Part shown: positions 7,659 through 16,488 of the stretch, one piece after another
How the letters are laid out: every line of letters starts with the position of its first letter
Position numbering within the stretch: position 1 is the first letter of the stretch
Source: Halobacteriales archaeon QS_3_64_16
GTDB lineage: Archaea; Halobacteriota; Halobacteria; Halobacteriales; Halococcaceae
Length of the DNA stretch: 53,617 nt
Direction of reading: 5' to 3'
NCBI GenBank assembly: GCA_003021705.1
Contig: PXRJ01000068.1
Coordinates: 1 to 53,617 of the forward strand
Notes under the pieces: generated by a model
The model's database searches: none
What the model was told of the DNA's origin: nothing
The model's input: the letters and a program-made list of their open reading frames with translations, nothing else
Made by a program: the position numbers and the translations under genes

Positions 7659-8930
7659 ATGGCGGGTACCGAAGAGAGAGGTGGTCGCGAGGCGCTGCGG
7701 GACACGACGAGCGGGTTCTTCCAGAAGTATGGGGTTGCCTTCGTCATGGTCGCGAGCGTCGTCGGCTCGGGATCGATCTTCATCGCGAGTTCCGCGGGCG
7801 TCCAGTACGGCTACGCACTGGCCTGGGCGTTTATCGGCGCGGCGCTGCTCGGAATCATGGCCCAGGACATGAGCGCGCGTCTCGGCATCTTCGGCGAACC
7901 TCTGGGGGCCTTCATGCGGCGCAGGCTCGGGGGCCGACTCACCATGTTACTGGCGGGTATCATCTCGATCGGCGCAGTCCTGTGGACGATCGAGCTGACC
8001 GCCGCGACCGCGAAGGGCATCGCCGTCCTGCTCGGCGGCGCAGTGAGCTGGCAGATCCTCTCGATCCCGGTCGTGATTCTGGCGATCCTTACCGGACTGT
8101 TGAACTACGAGGGGCTCGAACAGGTGCTTACGGCGACGTTATTCATACTACTCGCGGCGTACGTGATCGTCGCCGGAGTGAGTGCGCCCCCGGTGATCGA
8201 AGTCGCTCGCGGGGTGATCCCTTCGATCCCCGGTCCGGCGGCGCTGACGCTCGCGGCCTCGATTCTGGGGTCAACGGCCATCTGGTCGAACTTCTTTCTC
8301 GAATCGAATCTCGTCGCGGAGAAGGGCTGGACGAGCGCCGAGGACATCCCGACGATGCGCAAGGACCTCGTGTTCGGCTACAGCCTCGCGATGGTGTTGG
8401 TCCTCTCGGTGTTGGTCGTTACCGCGACGGTGATCACCGATCGCAATCAACTAGCGAGTTTCATCACGCCCGCGCTGGCGCTCACGCGGCCGATCGGCCA
8501 GTGGGCGGCACTGCTTTTCCTGTTCGGGACGGCTGCCGCCGCGTTCAACAGCATCATGCCGATCATGTGGGTGCCGGCCTACCTCTTCGAGCACGCCCGC
8601 GGAAAGGATCCCGATAGCGCCGATCGCTCGTTCAAGGCGATCTACGCGGGCGGGACCGCCCTGGGCGTCCTGGCCCCGGTGATCGCTTACACCACCGGTC
8701 TGGGCGTGATCGACATGGTCGTGCTCTTCCCGGCCTACAATGGCATCGTCAGCCTACCGATCACCGCTGTCCTACTATTTTGGGCGCTCAACGACGAGGG
8801 AGTGATGGGTGATCGAACGAACGGGCTCGCGCTGAACGCGCTCAACTTCCTCCTCGTCGCGCTCGCCTTCGGGCTCGCGGCGATCTCCCTACCGGGACTG
8901 ATCGAGACCCTCACCACCGGCGGGCTGTAG
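7659..8930 (+). CDS. NRAMP-fold transporter lacking the canonical metal motifs
   Basis: 423-residue membrane protein with about eleven hydrophobic helices. Alignment by eye to NRAMP proteins is clear in the first two helices: AGVQYGYALAWAFIGA and AQDMSARLGIFGEPLG correspond to the AGAxxGYxLLW and QxLAxxLGIxTG segments of the family. The helix 1 metal motif D-P-G-N is replaced by V-G-S-G-S (near residue 36), and the helix 6 M-P-H-N by I-W-S-N in STAIWSNFFLESN (near residue 208). The usual Mn/Fe ligands are therefore absent. The protein is probably a divergent NRAMP-related carrier with another substrate, such as a different cation or an organic solute. No adjacent gene reveals the substrate. 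Confidence 0.75.
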   Translation: MAGTEERGGREALRDTTSGFFQKYGVAFVMVASVVGSGSIFIASSAGVQYGYALAWAFIGAALLGIMAQDMSARLGIFGEPLGAFMRRRLGGRLTMLLAGIISIGAVLWTIELTAATAKGIAVLLGGAVSWQILSIPVVILAILTGLLNYEGLEQVLTATLFILLAAYVIVAGVSAPPVIEVARGVIPSIPGPAALTLAASILGSTAIWSNFFLESNLVAEKGWTSAEDIPTMRKDLVFGYSLAMVLVLSVLVVTATVITDRNQLASFITPALALTRPIGQWAALLFLFGTAAAAFNSIMPIMWVPAYLFEHARGKDPDSADRSFKAIYAGGTALGVLAPVIAYTTGLGVIDMVVLFPAYNGIVSLPITAVLLFWALNDEGVMGDRTNGLALNALNFLLVALAFGLAAISLPGLIETLTTGGL

Positions 8931-9112
8931 CCGGATCGGCTCTTTCCTGGTTGGTAGCTGCCCGCTCGCTCGGGCGCACGGCGGCGATGAGTGCAGTCAC
9001 GGAACTAGGAAAGGACCGACGCAGCGTCCAATGGGAGAAACCGGGGTGTTTTAATCAATCCCTTTCGAGGGTGAAAATTGAAGTATCCAGGGCGAGAAGC
9101 CTCGATGGAGAG

Positions 9113-9289
9113 ATGCAGACGAATTCGATGGAGCGGCTTCGACGCCTCCGAGACCAGACCGGCGATCGTATGCGGAACCAACCAGTCGTGCAGCGGACGG
9201 TCTCTCACGTCCGGTCGCGTGCCGAGGGTCCGGTGATCGACTCGTGGTACCGTCGATCCCGAACCGGGCTCCCGCCGCGGCAGCGATAG
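9113..9289 (+). CDS. Small basic protein, unknown function
   Basis: 58 residues from the ATG at 9113, preceded by the purine run GATGGAGAG as a possible ribosome binding site and by an AT-rich stretch (TTTTAATCAATCC near 9050). The product is rich in Arg, begins MQTNSMERLRRLRDQTG and ends with SWYRRSRTGLPPRQR. Third codon positions are mostly G or C, as in neighbouring real genes. I do not recognise a family. An overlapping frame on the other strand is longer but has no coding character. Confidence 0.4.
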   Translation: MQTNSMERLRRLRDQTGDRMRNQPVVQRTVSHVRSRAEGPVIDSWYRRSRTGLPPRQR

Positions 9290-9375
9290 AAACCCCCGAC
9301 TCGACGGGGATTCATTCTTTCCCCGCTGCCGAGTGCACAAGCACGCGTTCGGAGAAGCGACGAGGGGACTGTCGA

Positions 9376-10419
9376 TCAGCGCCAGCGTAACTCGGGTACT
9401 GCTATCCCCTTATACAGACCGATGGTCCCGTAGCGGGCTCGGACCCACGCCGCAATGGCAATCGTCCCAAGCACCATCGCGCTCAGCCCAAGGAGGCCGG
9501 CTTCGGGACCGAAGGTCCCGCCGGTGAGCACGGGGGGACCGCTCTGTCGCACCCGGATCACGCTCGTCCCGAACGCGGTGCCACTGACCGGAAAGCCGAA
9601 TATCGTCCCCTGAACGAGGTTCCAGGTGATGTGCAGGCCGATCGGGATCGCGAGATCGCCACTCAGAACGTAGCCGGCGGCAAGGAAGATCCCCGCGGAC
9701 GCGATGTTCATTGTACTCAACAGGGTGGCGTTCGGGTTGTTTGCGTGCACCGCGCCGAAGAGGCCGGCAGTGAGTACGGTCGCGAGGCCGATTGCACGCC
9801 GGGGTGTTAGAAGTGGTACTCCAGTCAGGCCTTCGGCGGCGTTCGTGAGCAAGTACCCCCGAAAGGCGAGTTCCTCGTAGATCCCCACGGCGAGAAAGAG
9901 CACCACCGCTGCGAATAGCTCGGTCCCGACGCCCGCGCCGAGAGGACTTGGGAAGAAGCTCGTGACCGTGATCCATCCGGCGGCGAGTTCGACGAGGAAG
10001 ATCGCGGTCATGAGGGCAGCGCCGAGCGCGAGACCGAACCCGAAATCGAGCCACCAGCCCCGATCGACACCCACTCCGAGATCGGCGAGCGGCCGGCGAT
10101 CGAGGAAACGCGTGCCGATCCACACCGCGAGGGTCGTACCGATCGCCGTCACGAGGAGCGAGAGGACGCGGAGCACGACCGACGCGCTGGGTTCGGCCAT
10201 CGTCGGCGCCAGAGTCGTGAGGACGATCGAACGGATCGCGAGCACCTGGAAAGCGGTCCCGATCGCAACCGAGAGCACACCGAAAAGCACCATCGCGAGC
10301 GCGAGCCGCCAGAGCGCTCGCAGTCGTCGTTCGCCCCGGTTCCAGAAGAGCCCGAGCACCGCCCACACCGCTCGATTCGTGCATCCCAGCTGGTCGGTAT
10401 CAGTATCGGCCTCGGCCAT
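9376..10419 (-). CDS. CPBP-family intramembrane metalloprotease
   Basis: 347-residue polytopic protein of the CPBP/Abi family, related to Rce1 prenyl proteases. All three family motifs are visible: EELAFRGYL (motif 1, EExxxR, near residue 185), the F-x3-H of LFGAVHANNP (near residue 225), and GLHITWNLVQG (near residue 265). Eight or more hydrophobic segments surround them. It probably cleaves membrane peptides or processed C-termini, substrate unknown. A TATA-like GCTTACAAAC on the minus strand (10441-10450) supports the start. Confidence 0.85.
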   Translation of the reverse strand: MAEADTDTDQLGCTNRAVWAVLGLFWNRGERRLRALWRLALAMVLFGVLSVAIGTAFQVLAIRSIVLTTLAPTMAEPSASVVLRVLSLLVTAIGTTLAVWIGTRFLDRRPLADLGVGVDRGWWLDFGFGLALGAALMTAIFLVELAAGWITVTSFFPSPLGAGVGTELFAAVVLFLAVGIYEELAFRGYLLTNAAEGLTGVPLLTPRRAIGLATVLTAGLFGAVHANNPNATLLSTMNIASAGIFLAAGYVLSGDLAIPIGLHITWNLVQGTIFGFPVSGTAFGTSVIRVRQSGPPVLTGGTFGPEAGLLGLSAMVLGTIAIAAWVRARYGTIGLYKGIAVPELRWR

Positions 10420-10526
10420 CGGCTCGACTCAACGCCCGTCGTTTGTAAGCGCACTCCCCCGAGTCGCTCGTCCGCACTAGAACTCCTGATTGATCTCGTT
10501 CGGTTCGACCCGTGCGTTGCCGGGCC

Positions 10527-11174
10527 TCAGAATTCGACCGTGCTCTCGAAGCTCTCGACGATCGCCGCGCCGCTCGATGCGCCGATCCGCTCGGCCCCCG
10601 CGTCGAACATCGCCTCCGCTTCTACCCAGGAACCGATCCCGCCGCTGGCTTTCGTAGGGAGGAACTCACTCATTCGCGAGACTGCCTCGGTGGTGGCCCC
10701 GTCCGCCGCGAAGCCCGTCGAGGTCTTCACGAACGCGGCGTCGGCCGCCCGGGCCAGCCGACAGCCCCGGTCGATTTCTTCGTCGCTCAGCAACGTGGTC
10801 TCGAGAATGACTTTTACTGGTATGGGGATCGCAGCGACGACCTCCTCGATCCCTTCGCGGACGCGCTCGTCCTCGCCCGCACGCAGCCGGCCGATATTGG
10901 CAACCATATCGAGTTCTACAGCGCCATCGGCCCAGGCCTGCTCGGCTTCCGTGACCTTCGTCGCGTGGAAAGAATTGCCATGCGGGAAGCCGATCACCGT
11001 CACCAAGCGAACGTCGGGGGCGTACTCGCTCGCCTCGGGGAGGTAACACGGTGGAATGCAGGCGTTCATGCCGTACTCGGCACAGTCGTCGAGCACTCGG
11101 TGAACGTCCTCGATCTCGGTCGTCGGGCCCAGTACGGTGTGATCTATCCGCGCGGCGAGTTCCGTTCGGTCCAT
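10527..11174 (-). CDS. deoC: Deoxyribose-phosphate aldolase
   Basis: 215-residue class I aldolase, cleaving 2-deoxyribose 5-phosphate to glyceraldehyde 3-phosphate and acetaldehyde in nucleoside breakdown. The Schiff-base lysine lies in FVKTSTGF (about residue 145), and the partner lysine region K-V-I-L-E-T is about 25 residues earlier. VIGFPHG and [22 protein letters not shown] are also typical. The start [13 protein letters not shown] is taken because the coding signature and the family N-terminus (IDHT) begin there, although the frame is open further upstream. A T-rich ccctttttgc lies about 29 bases upstream. Confidence 0.95.
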   Translation of the reverse strand: MDRTELAARIDHTVLGPTTEIEDVHRVLDDCAEYGMNACIPPCYLPEASEYAPDVRLVTVIGFPHGNSFHATKVTEAEQAWADGAVELDMVANIGRLRAGEDERVREGIEEVVAAIPIPVKVILETTLLSDEEIDRGCRLARAADAAFVKTSTGFAADGATTEAVSRMSEFLPTKASGGIGSWVEAEAMFDAGAERIGASSGAAIVESFESTVEF

Positions 11175-11251
11175 GGCCCGCGTGAGGACCGATCGGGGCA
11201 AAAAGGGTTCTGTCGTCGCCCTACATCCTCCTGCTGTCGAACCCTTCTTAG

Positions 11252-11665
11252 TTAGCTCGGCGTGCCCTCTCCCCTGTAGGTGTAGGCGACGAACACCGCC
11301 GCCACGAGCAGAACGGGCCCGAGGACGACCCATATACTTAGTCGGTAGCCGAGGTTCCACGCGTAGACGAACCCCTGTACGTAGGCGATCACGCTCCCGA
11401 CGAAGACGACCGAGAGGGTCTCGATGTCGGGGGACCGGGTCCGGCTCGCCCACTCTGGAGCGTAGCGGACGAGCAACACGGCCCCAACGCCGATCGCGGG
11501 TGCGAGAACCACGGCGACTGGCTTGGCGACGAAGCTATCGGGCTCCCCGCCGGCACCGAAATGAATCGCCATCGAGTCGGGGAGTGCAGGCCACAACAGC
11601 AAGCCGGCGAGAGCGGCACCGACCAACAGCGCGTAAGCCACGAGATCCGCCGATCGGGCGTTCAT
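11252..11665 (-). CDS. DUF1648-type membrane protein
   Basis: 137 residues with four hydrophobic segments. After the first segment comes [18 protein letters not shown], which matches the LP-x-hydrophobic-P-x-HF-x-x-x-G-x-x-D signature of the DUF1648 domain found in SdpI-like immunity and export proteins. The SdpI C-terminal domain itself is not present. Function is not known. The minus-strand box CCTTTTATCG (11687-11696) lies 22-31 bases before the ATG. Confidence 0.7.
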   Translation of the reverse strand: MNARSADLVAYALLVGAALAGLLLWPALPDSMAIHFGAGGEPDSFVAKPVAVVLAPAIGVGAVLLVRYAPEWASRTRSPDIETLSVVFVGSVIAYVQGFVYAWNLGYRLSIWVVLGPVLLVAAVFVAYTYRGEGTPS

Positions 11666-11843
11666 GTCAGTTCATTTGAATCCTGTCGATAAAAGGGTAT
11701 CTCCGAACCGGGACGATACCGGCCGTCCATCGGTGTCGACTCCGGAGCGGCGACGGTGGCTCAAAGCCCAGGGCTGGCGATTGTGATCGCCCTGGCTATC
11801 GCGATATCACAATCCTTTCACGCCGGCCGCTCGCCCCGAAGCC

Positions 11844-12710
11844 ATGGCGCTTCTCCCGGAGAGCTTCGCGCTGCCGCCCCTCGCGTATCTCGCGGTTCTC
11901 GTCGTCGCGGTGCTCGCGGTCGCGGCCCTCCTCTATGCCGTCTCGCCGCCGGTCACCGAACGGACCGTGCTCGCACTCGGACCGTGGATGGTGCTCGGAT
12001 CGGCGCTCTATGTTCTATATCAGATTGACGCCGTCCCGCCTCTTGTGGCACCGTTTTTCGGATCGCCTACCGTCTACGCCACGACGTTCGTCCTCCTGGG
12101 GGCGCTCTGGGCCGCCTCGAGTCACCTCCTCGGTAGCGACGACATGCCGCCGGCCGGTATCGCGACCGACGACCGGGCGGCGGGAGGGGAATCGAGGACG
12201 ACCGCGACCGTGCTCGGCGTTCTCGGCGGCGTCCTCGCACTGGTGGTTGTCAGTGCTACGCTGTGGGTCGGGGCAGATCGCGGTTCGCTCGTGGTGGTCT
12301 GGCCGACCTTGGGACTGATCGTCTCGCTCGCGCTCGCCGCGGTCGTCTGGGCGCTCGCCCGGCGCTCGAAGGTCGGCTTGACGGGCTGGGCCGGCGCGCT
12401 CGTCGTCTTTTCCCACGCGCTCGATGGCGTCTCGACGGCGATCGGGGTCGACGTACTGGGCTTCGGCGAACAGACTCCCCTGGCGCGTGTGTTCCTAGAG
12501 GTCGCCGCTTCCCTGCCCGTTGCCGGTTTCCTGGGTACGGGCTGGCTATTCATCGCAGTGAAGATCGCACTCGCGGTCATCGTCGCCTGGCTGCTCGCCG
12601 ACAGCGTCCGCGAGCGCCCGCGGGAAGGGTACTTGCTGTGTGCCTTCGTCGCCGCAGTGGGTCTGGGGCCAGGCGCGCACAATCTCCTTCTGTTCGCCGT
12701 CGCCGGATAG
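11844..12710 (+). CDS. DUF63 family archaeal membrane protein
   Basis: 288-residue protein with about eight hydrophobic segments, recognised as DUF63 from the segments ERTVLALGPWMVLGSALYVL near residue 40 and VVFSHALDGVSTAIGVDVLG near residue 200. The conserved His-x-x-Asp pair in HALDG hints at a membrane enzyme, but no reaction is established for the family. A hydrophilic acidic loop (about residues 100-118) is likely a halophilic insertion. Downstream the base composition changes abruptly into the AT-richer KAP island. Confidence 0.8.
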   Translation: MALLPESFALPPLAYLAVLVVAVLAVAALLYAVSPPVTERTVLALGPWMVLGSALYVLYQIDAVPPLVAPFFGSPTVYATTFVLLGALWAASSHLLGSDDMPPAGIATDDRAAGGESRTTATVLGVLGGVLALVVVSATLWVGADRGSLVVVWPTLGLIVSLALAAVVWALARRSKVGLTGWAGALVVFSHALDGVSTAIGVDVLGFGEQTPLARVFLEVAASLPVAGFLGTGWLFIAVKIALAVIVAWLLADSVRERPREGYLLCAFVAAVGLGPGAHNLLLFAVAG

Positions 12711-12813
12711 AACTCGAGCGAGAGACAAGGCAACGGGCCTGTCCAATCGAAGACTGTAGCGGAGTACACTACAGTACCGCAATCGCTTTGTCAATTCATG
12801 ATAGTCCGCATCT

Positions 12814-14262
12814 ATGTCGAATACAGACGGAAGGAATGCGCTGGATCCCGATGCACCGCTAAAAGCTCTCGAAGACGATCGACTGGGATACAGCGATTAT
12901 GCTGCTTACCTTGCACGGGTGCTCTCTTCTCAACTACCTTCGGACGGGTATGTGGTTGGCATCAATGGACAGTGGGGGGTCGGCAAGAGCATGATGCTCA
13001 ACTTTGTTGAACAGCATCTGGAGAGCACAGATAACCCTCCGATTATCGTTCAATTCCATCCATGGATGTTTTCGGGCCGAGCCGATTTGACTAGTAAGTT
13101 TCTTGAAGAACTCGGAGAGAGCTTAGAGAACGAGGACGAACAAAGGTTCAAGCGCATCAAGTCCAAAATAGAGAGTCTAGCGTCATCTCTGTCTGGTATA
13201 CCGATCTCTAGCACCACCGGTATACCAGCCGAACAAGTTGCAGGACTTCTTGCTCAGCTTCTTAGTGACGAAGACGAGCAGCCAGTTGGCAAGATCAAGG
13301 AGAATATCTCTGATAGGCTCAGCGGGTCTGATCGGCAAATAATAGTCATGCTTGACGATATTGATAGACTTAGCCCGAGAGAAATCACGCAGGTATTTCA
13401 GCTGATCAAGAGTGTCGCTGACTTCCCTAACACTACATATCTCCTCTCGTTCGATCGTAAAATCGTTGTGAAGTCGATCGAAGAGGAAATGAATATAGAT
13501 AGTGGGGAGAACTACCTCGAAAAGATCGTTCAACTTCCACTGGTCATTCCTAATCACAGTGAAGGATCATTGATCTCTATATTCCTTTCGCAGCTGGACG
13601 AATTTGAGATGGATGGAGAGCTACAATACGAGCAGAGCAGATTGGATGACCTGGTGCGAAACAGTATCGAGCCTCTGATTAATACCCCCCGAGATGCGAT
13701 CCGATTAGCGAACACAATAGCTGTCACTTCGGGTCCAATTAGGCGAGAGGTTGACTTTGTTGATTTTATCGGACTCGAACTCCTGCGTAGTAACTGCTAC
13801 GAGGTGTACGAAGCAATCAGACAATCTGGGGAAAGATTCGTCGGTCGCATTTCCTATCGGCAGCGTCGGAATGGTGAATGGGACGATTACAGTGACCTCC
13901 TTGGACTCGTGCCCGAAGAAGATCAAGAAGCAGTTGAGTCAGTGCTAAGGCTTCTATTTGTTCAGGTCAATGACAATCTATCCAGATCGACGTCTCAACG
14001 AGATTGGGGGGAACTCCAAGCGGAGATGCGGATCTGCCACCCCCGCCGATACCCTGTTTACTTTGAGTCTGCTATTCCAGATGGTGAAATCTCATCGGTG
14101 AGAATGGGAATGATAATGTCTGTAATAGATTCTCCAGACAACTTCACTGAGGAGTTGCGGGCACTGTCTCATGAGGCTGGTTTCGAGGGGGGGGGACAAA
14201 AGCGGATACTCTTGTTCGCCGGTTCAGAAATCAGGTGGACACAGTCAGGTCAGACGATATAG
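12814..14262 (+). CDS. KAP-family P-loop NTPase, N-terminal part (frame interrupted)
   Basis: 482 residues. Walker A is GQWGVGKS (residues 52-59), the KAP signature FHPWMFSG is at 81-88, and Walker B IIVMLDDIDRL at 176-186. NTPRDAIRLANT follows near residue 290 as the sensor region. Membrane helices, which many KAP proteins insert between Walker A and B, are not evident; the stretch at 118-150 is only mildly hydrophobic. Codon use is much richer in A and T than in all neighbours, suggesting transfer. The frame passes through nine G (14187-14195) and then ends in a short tail with no family character, while another frame stays open for another 260 codons. The original protein was probably about 720 residues, matching family size. 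KAP NTPases are often found in defence or mobile contexts; no partner gene is seen. Confidence 0.85.
   Translation: MSNTDGRNALDPDAPLKALEDDRLGYSDYAAYLARVLSSQLPSDGYVVGINGQWGVGKSMMLNFVEQHLESTDNPPIIVQFHPWMFSGRADLTSKFLEELGESLENEDEQRFKRIKSKIESLASSLSGIPISSTTGIPAEQVAGLLAQLLSDEDEQPVGKIKENISDRLSGSDRQIIVMLDDIDRLSPREITQVFQLIKSVADFPNTTYLLSFDRKIVVKSIEEEMNIDSGENYLEKIVQLPLVIPNHSEGSLISIFLSQLDEFEMDGELQYEQSRLDDLVRNSIEPLINTPRDAIRLANTIAVTSGPIRREVDFVDFIGLELLRSNCYEVYEAIRQSGERFVGRISYRQRRNGEWDDYSDLLGLVPEEDQEAVESVLRLLFVQVNDNLSRSTSQRDWGELQAEMRICHPRRYPVYFESAIPDGEISSVRMGMIMSVIDSPDNFTEELRALSHEAGFEGGGQKRILLFAGSEIRWTQSGQTI
14187..14195 (+). repeat. Nine-G homopolymer at the KAP frame break
   Basis: Run of nine G inside the KAP gene. 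The second reading frame becomes open at 14175, just after a TGA, so the only place where both frames are open and the protein could switch is around this run. One more G (or two fewer) would join 12814 to 14972 as a single gene. Confidence 0.85.
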
Positions 14263-14972
14263 GCTCCGTCGTCTCGTCACTGCTCGTAGTGAGTGATAGA
14301 CTGATTACGTACTCACATCGACAACAGTTCAATACAGATATTCGGCAAACAATGATCTTCATTATAGAATCTCTTCTTTCGAGACCAGAGATCAACGAGG
14401 AAGTAGGTATATTAGCGAAATCTGCAGAGGATAGCAATTCGGTTATATTCCTTTCGTATCTATTAGGTCAGTATCGAAGAGATCATGGTGAAGCCGGAGA
14501 TAATCAGATAACCGAACAGGAGCGGCTACTGAACTCAGATGAACTGGAACGGCTGAAGTCAGTGTTCATAGAGAATATTGCTGAGGCTGCACAGAGCGGT
14601 GATCTACTTCGTCTCAATCAAATAAAATTCCCTCTCCAACAGTGGTCAGAGTGGGCAGATTCAGATGATGCGCAGCAGTGGGTCAGTGATATTGCTCAGA
14701 GTGACAGCGGTCTCCTTCTACTTATCGATAGAATAATTCTTGATTCAAGTGTATCGAGTGACAGTGAACAACTCTATACCGATCCACGATGGGTCAGTAA
14801 ATATCTTGAGCTGTCTGAAGTCAAGGATCGAATCGAAGCTATCGATAGAGGAAAACTGAGTGACGAACGTCGAAGATCGGTCGAAATATTTAATCGAGGA
14901 GTGGAACTCCTGGAAGAGGGAAAAGACCCGAGTTCACCAGGAGTCTGGTTGTCTCCTTATCGAGGTGAATAA
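14235..14972 (+). CDS. C-terminal part of the KAP NTPase gene, out of frame
   Basis: 245 residues from a GTG, overlapping the end of the upstream frame by 28 bases; the frame is open back to 14175. The product is acidic, largely helical by composition, with no recognisable domain of its own, and has the same AT-rich codon use as the N-terminal part. Fused across the G run it continues naturally from the KAP domain. It could be a separately translated protein, a decayed gene piece, or the in-frame end of a gene whose length varies at the G run. I favour one gene split by a single-base change. Confidence 0.65.
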   Translation: MDTVRSDDIGSVVSSLLVVSDRLITYSHRQQFNTDIRQTMIFIIESLLSRPEINEEVGILAKSAEDSNSVIFLSYLLGQYRRDHGEAGDNQITEQERLLNSDELERLKSVFIENIAEAAQSGDLLRLNQIKFPLQQWSEWADSDDAQQWVSDIAQSDSGLLLLIDRIILDSSVSSDSEQLYTDPRWVSKYLELSEVKDRIEAIDRGKLSDERRRSVEIFNRGVELLEEGKDPSSPGVWLSPYRGE

Positions 14973-15121
14973 CCCGAAAAAAGGCACCAGGCCTCCGGAT
15001 TGAGGATGATAGAGTTCGCTGTTTGCGATCGCGGGATAATCGCTAACGGCACTCGTCAGTTCGACGCCCCCTCGCCATTGACCCATGGTTCTAAGCCATC
15101 GGCGCACCTACTAGGGGACGT

Positions 15122-15574
15122 ATGACCAACGACGAAGTGATCGACCTGCTGCGCCAGGCCTACGGCGACGAGATCGAGACGGTGATGAACTACCTTACCA
15201 ACTCCTACGTCCTCCAGGGGCTCAGAGCTGACGAGGTGCGAGGCAGCCTCCGGACCGACGCCCGACAGGAGGAACTCGCCCACGCCGAGCAACTGGCCGA
15301 ACGGCTCTCGGAACTCGACGCCCGCGCGCCGGCCTCCATGGAGTTCGAAGCCACCCAGGAGAGCCTCCAGCCCCCCGAGGACCCGGCGGATGCCCTGTCG
15401 GTGATCGACGGCGTCATCGAGTACGAGGAGGACGCGATCGAGACCTACCGCGCGCTCATCACGGCGGCCCAGGAAGCCAACGACCCCGTCACCGAGGACC
15501 TCGCGGTCGAGATCCTGGGCGACGAGGAAGCCCACCGCGCGGAGTTCAAGAGCTTCCGACGGGACTTCGAGTAG
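15122..15574 (+). CDS. Ferritin-like domain protein
   Basis: 150 residues forming a predicted four-helix bundle. The di-iron carboxylate pattern is complete: GDEIETVMNYL in helix 1, EELAHAEQL in helix 2 (E-x-x-H), VIEYEEDAIETY in helix 3 and ILGDEEAHRAEF in helix 4 (E-x-x-H). This resembles bacterioferritin-like and rubrerythrin-like proteins, so iron storage or peroxide defence are likely roles. There is no rubredoxin domain. It lies just after the AT-rich island, in normal host composition, and appears monocistronic. Confidence 0.85.
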   Translation: MTNDEVIDLLRQAYGDEIETVMNYLTNSYVLQGLRADEVRGSLRTDARQEELAHAEQLAERLSELDARAPASMEFEATQESLQPPEDPADALSVIDGVIEYEEDAIETYRALITAAQEANDPVTEDLAVEILGDEEAHRAEFKSFRRDFE

Positions 15575-15702
15575 CGAGCCCCTCGGTCGAGACCACGGTC
15601 GCTATCGATACCCTCCGAGTCGATGGCGACCGGCAACTATTGTCGGTAGTAAGCAATAGGAGTATTCGTGAACGATCTATCTATCCAAGAGACCACCCGA
15701 CG

Positions 15703-16335
15703 ATGATCGAGCACCTCGTCGAACGCGCTGGCCGTGTCGTCGATGCCGGAATCGAGTGGCTCGTCCGCTCGGGGTTCGATCGAAGTCCCGAGCCTCGATC
15801 CGCGAGCGCGGCCGTTCTCGCCACTACTGCAGCCGACCGAGCCGGAGACGCCCGGCAGTCGGCTCTATCGGCGCTGCTCGTCGCCGGCGTCCGTGCCGGC
15901 TTCGGCGCGGCCGTCGCCATGGACCTCCCGATGGCGATCCAGAGGGAAGGATACATCCCGGCGTACGTCGCTGCCGGGGTACTGCGAGGGCAGAACCCCG
16001 AGGCGGTCTCCCGAGTCGATGCGACGATCGCTCACCACGAGGCCGGCGCTCTCGGCGGCGTGCTCTTCGCGCTCGTCTACGCTGCGCTCGACACGACCGC
16101 GATTTCGGCCGCCGAGTCGAGGACTGAAGGACTCTCGACGCCGGCCTACCCGATCGCCGTCGGGGTCGTCGTAGTGTTCGTCTACGTCTTCTTCGCTCGC
16201 TTCGTACTCGATCGCTTCGGGGGCGAGGCACGCGATCGTGCCGAGGCCGTCCGCCGGGCCTGGGCCGTCTCCACGCTGGTCTATGGGGCCGCCTTCGCGG
16301 CGCTCGTCGCCCGTGCGTTCCCGGGCGAGAACTGA
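15703..16335 (+). CDS. Haloarchaeal membrane protein, unknown function
   Basis: 210 residues from MIEHLVERAGRVVDAG; the frame is open upstream, but homology-like character starts here. About four hydrophobic segments: AALLVAGVRAGFG-type near residue 65, LGGVLFALVYAAL near 125, YPIAVGVVVVFVYVFFARF near 160, and VSTLVYGAAFAALVAR at the end. A soluble loop holds EAVSRVDATIAHHEAG, whose two His and Glu could bind metal. No family recognised. It converges on the aminotransferase gene. Confidence 0.65.
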   Translation: MIEHLVERAGRVVDAGIEWLVRSGFDRSPEPRSASAAVLATTAADRAGDARQSALSALLVAGVRAGFGAAVAMDLPMAIQREGYIPAYVAAGVLRGQNPEAVSRVDATIAHHEAGALGGVLFALVYAALDTTAISAAESRTEGLSTPAYPIAVGVVVVFVYVFFARFVLDRFGGEARDRAEAVRRAWAVSTLVYGAAFAALVARAFPGEN

Positions 16336-16488
16336 GCTGCCGACGACCGACTGCCGGCCGTCTAACCGACCAGTGGCCGACTGCTGACTAATGGCCGCCC
16401 GCCGACGATCGACTGCCGTGCTCGTCCGTCGGTGGCTTCGAACGCCGCGCTCGGTCGCCCTCTTTTCGATCGGGAGGAAGAGCAGCGA

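Noticed and set aside
9005..9340. Minus-strand frame overlapping the 58-residue gene
   Set aside because: Rich in Arg, Ser and Pro without domain character; the plus-strand frame has better start signals and third-position bias.
12814..14262. Transmembrane KAP protein
   Set aside because: The region between Walker A and B, where membrane helices are inserted in many family members, is too polar here.
15056..15535. Minus-strand open frame opposite the ferritin-like gene
   Set aside because: The plus strand encodes the complete di-iron motif set; the antisense frame has low complexity only.
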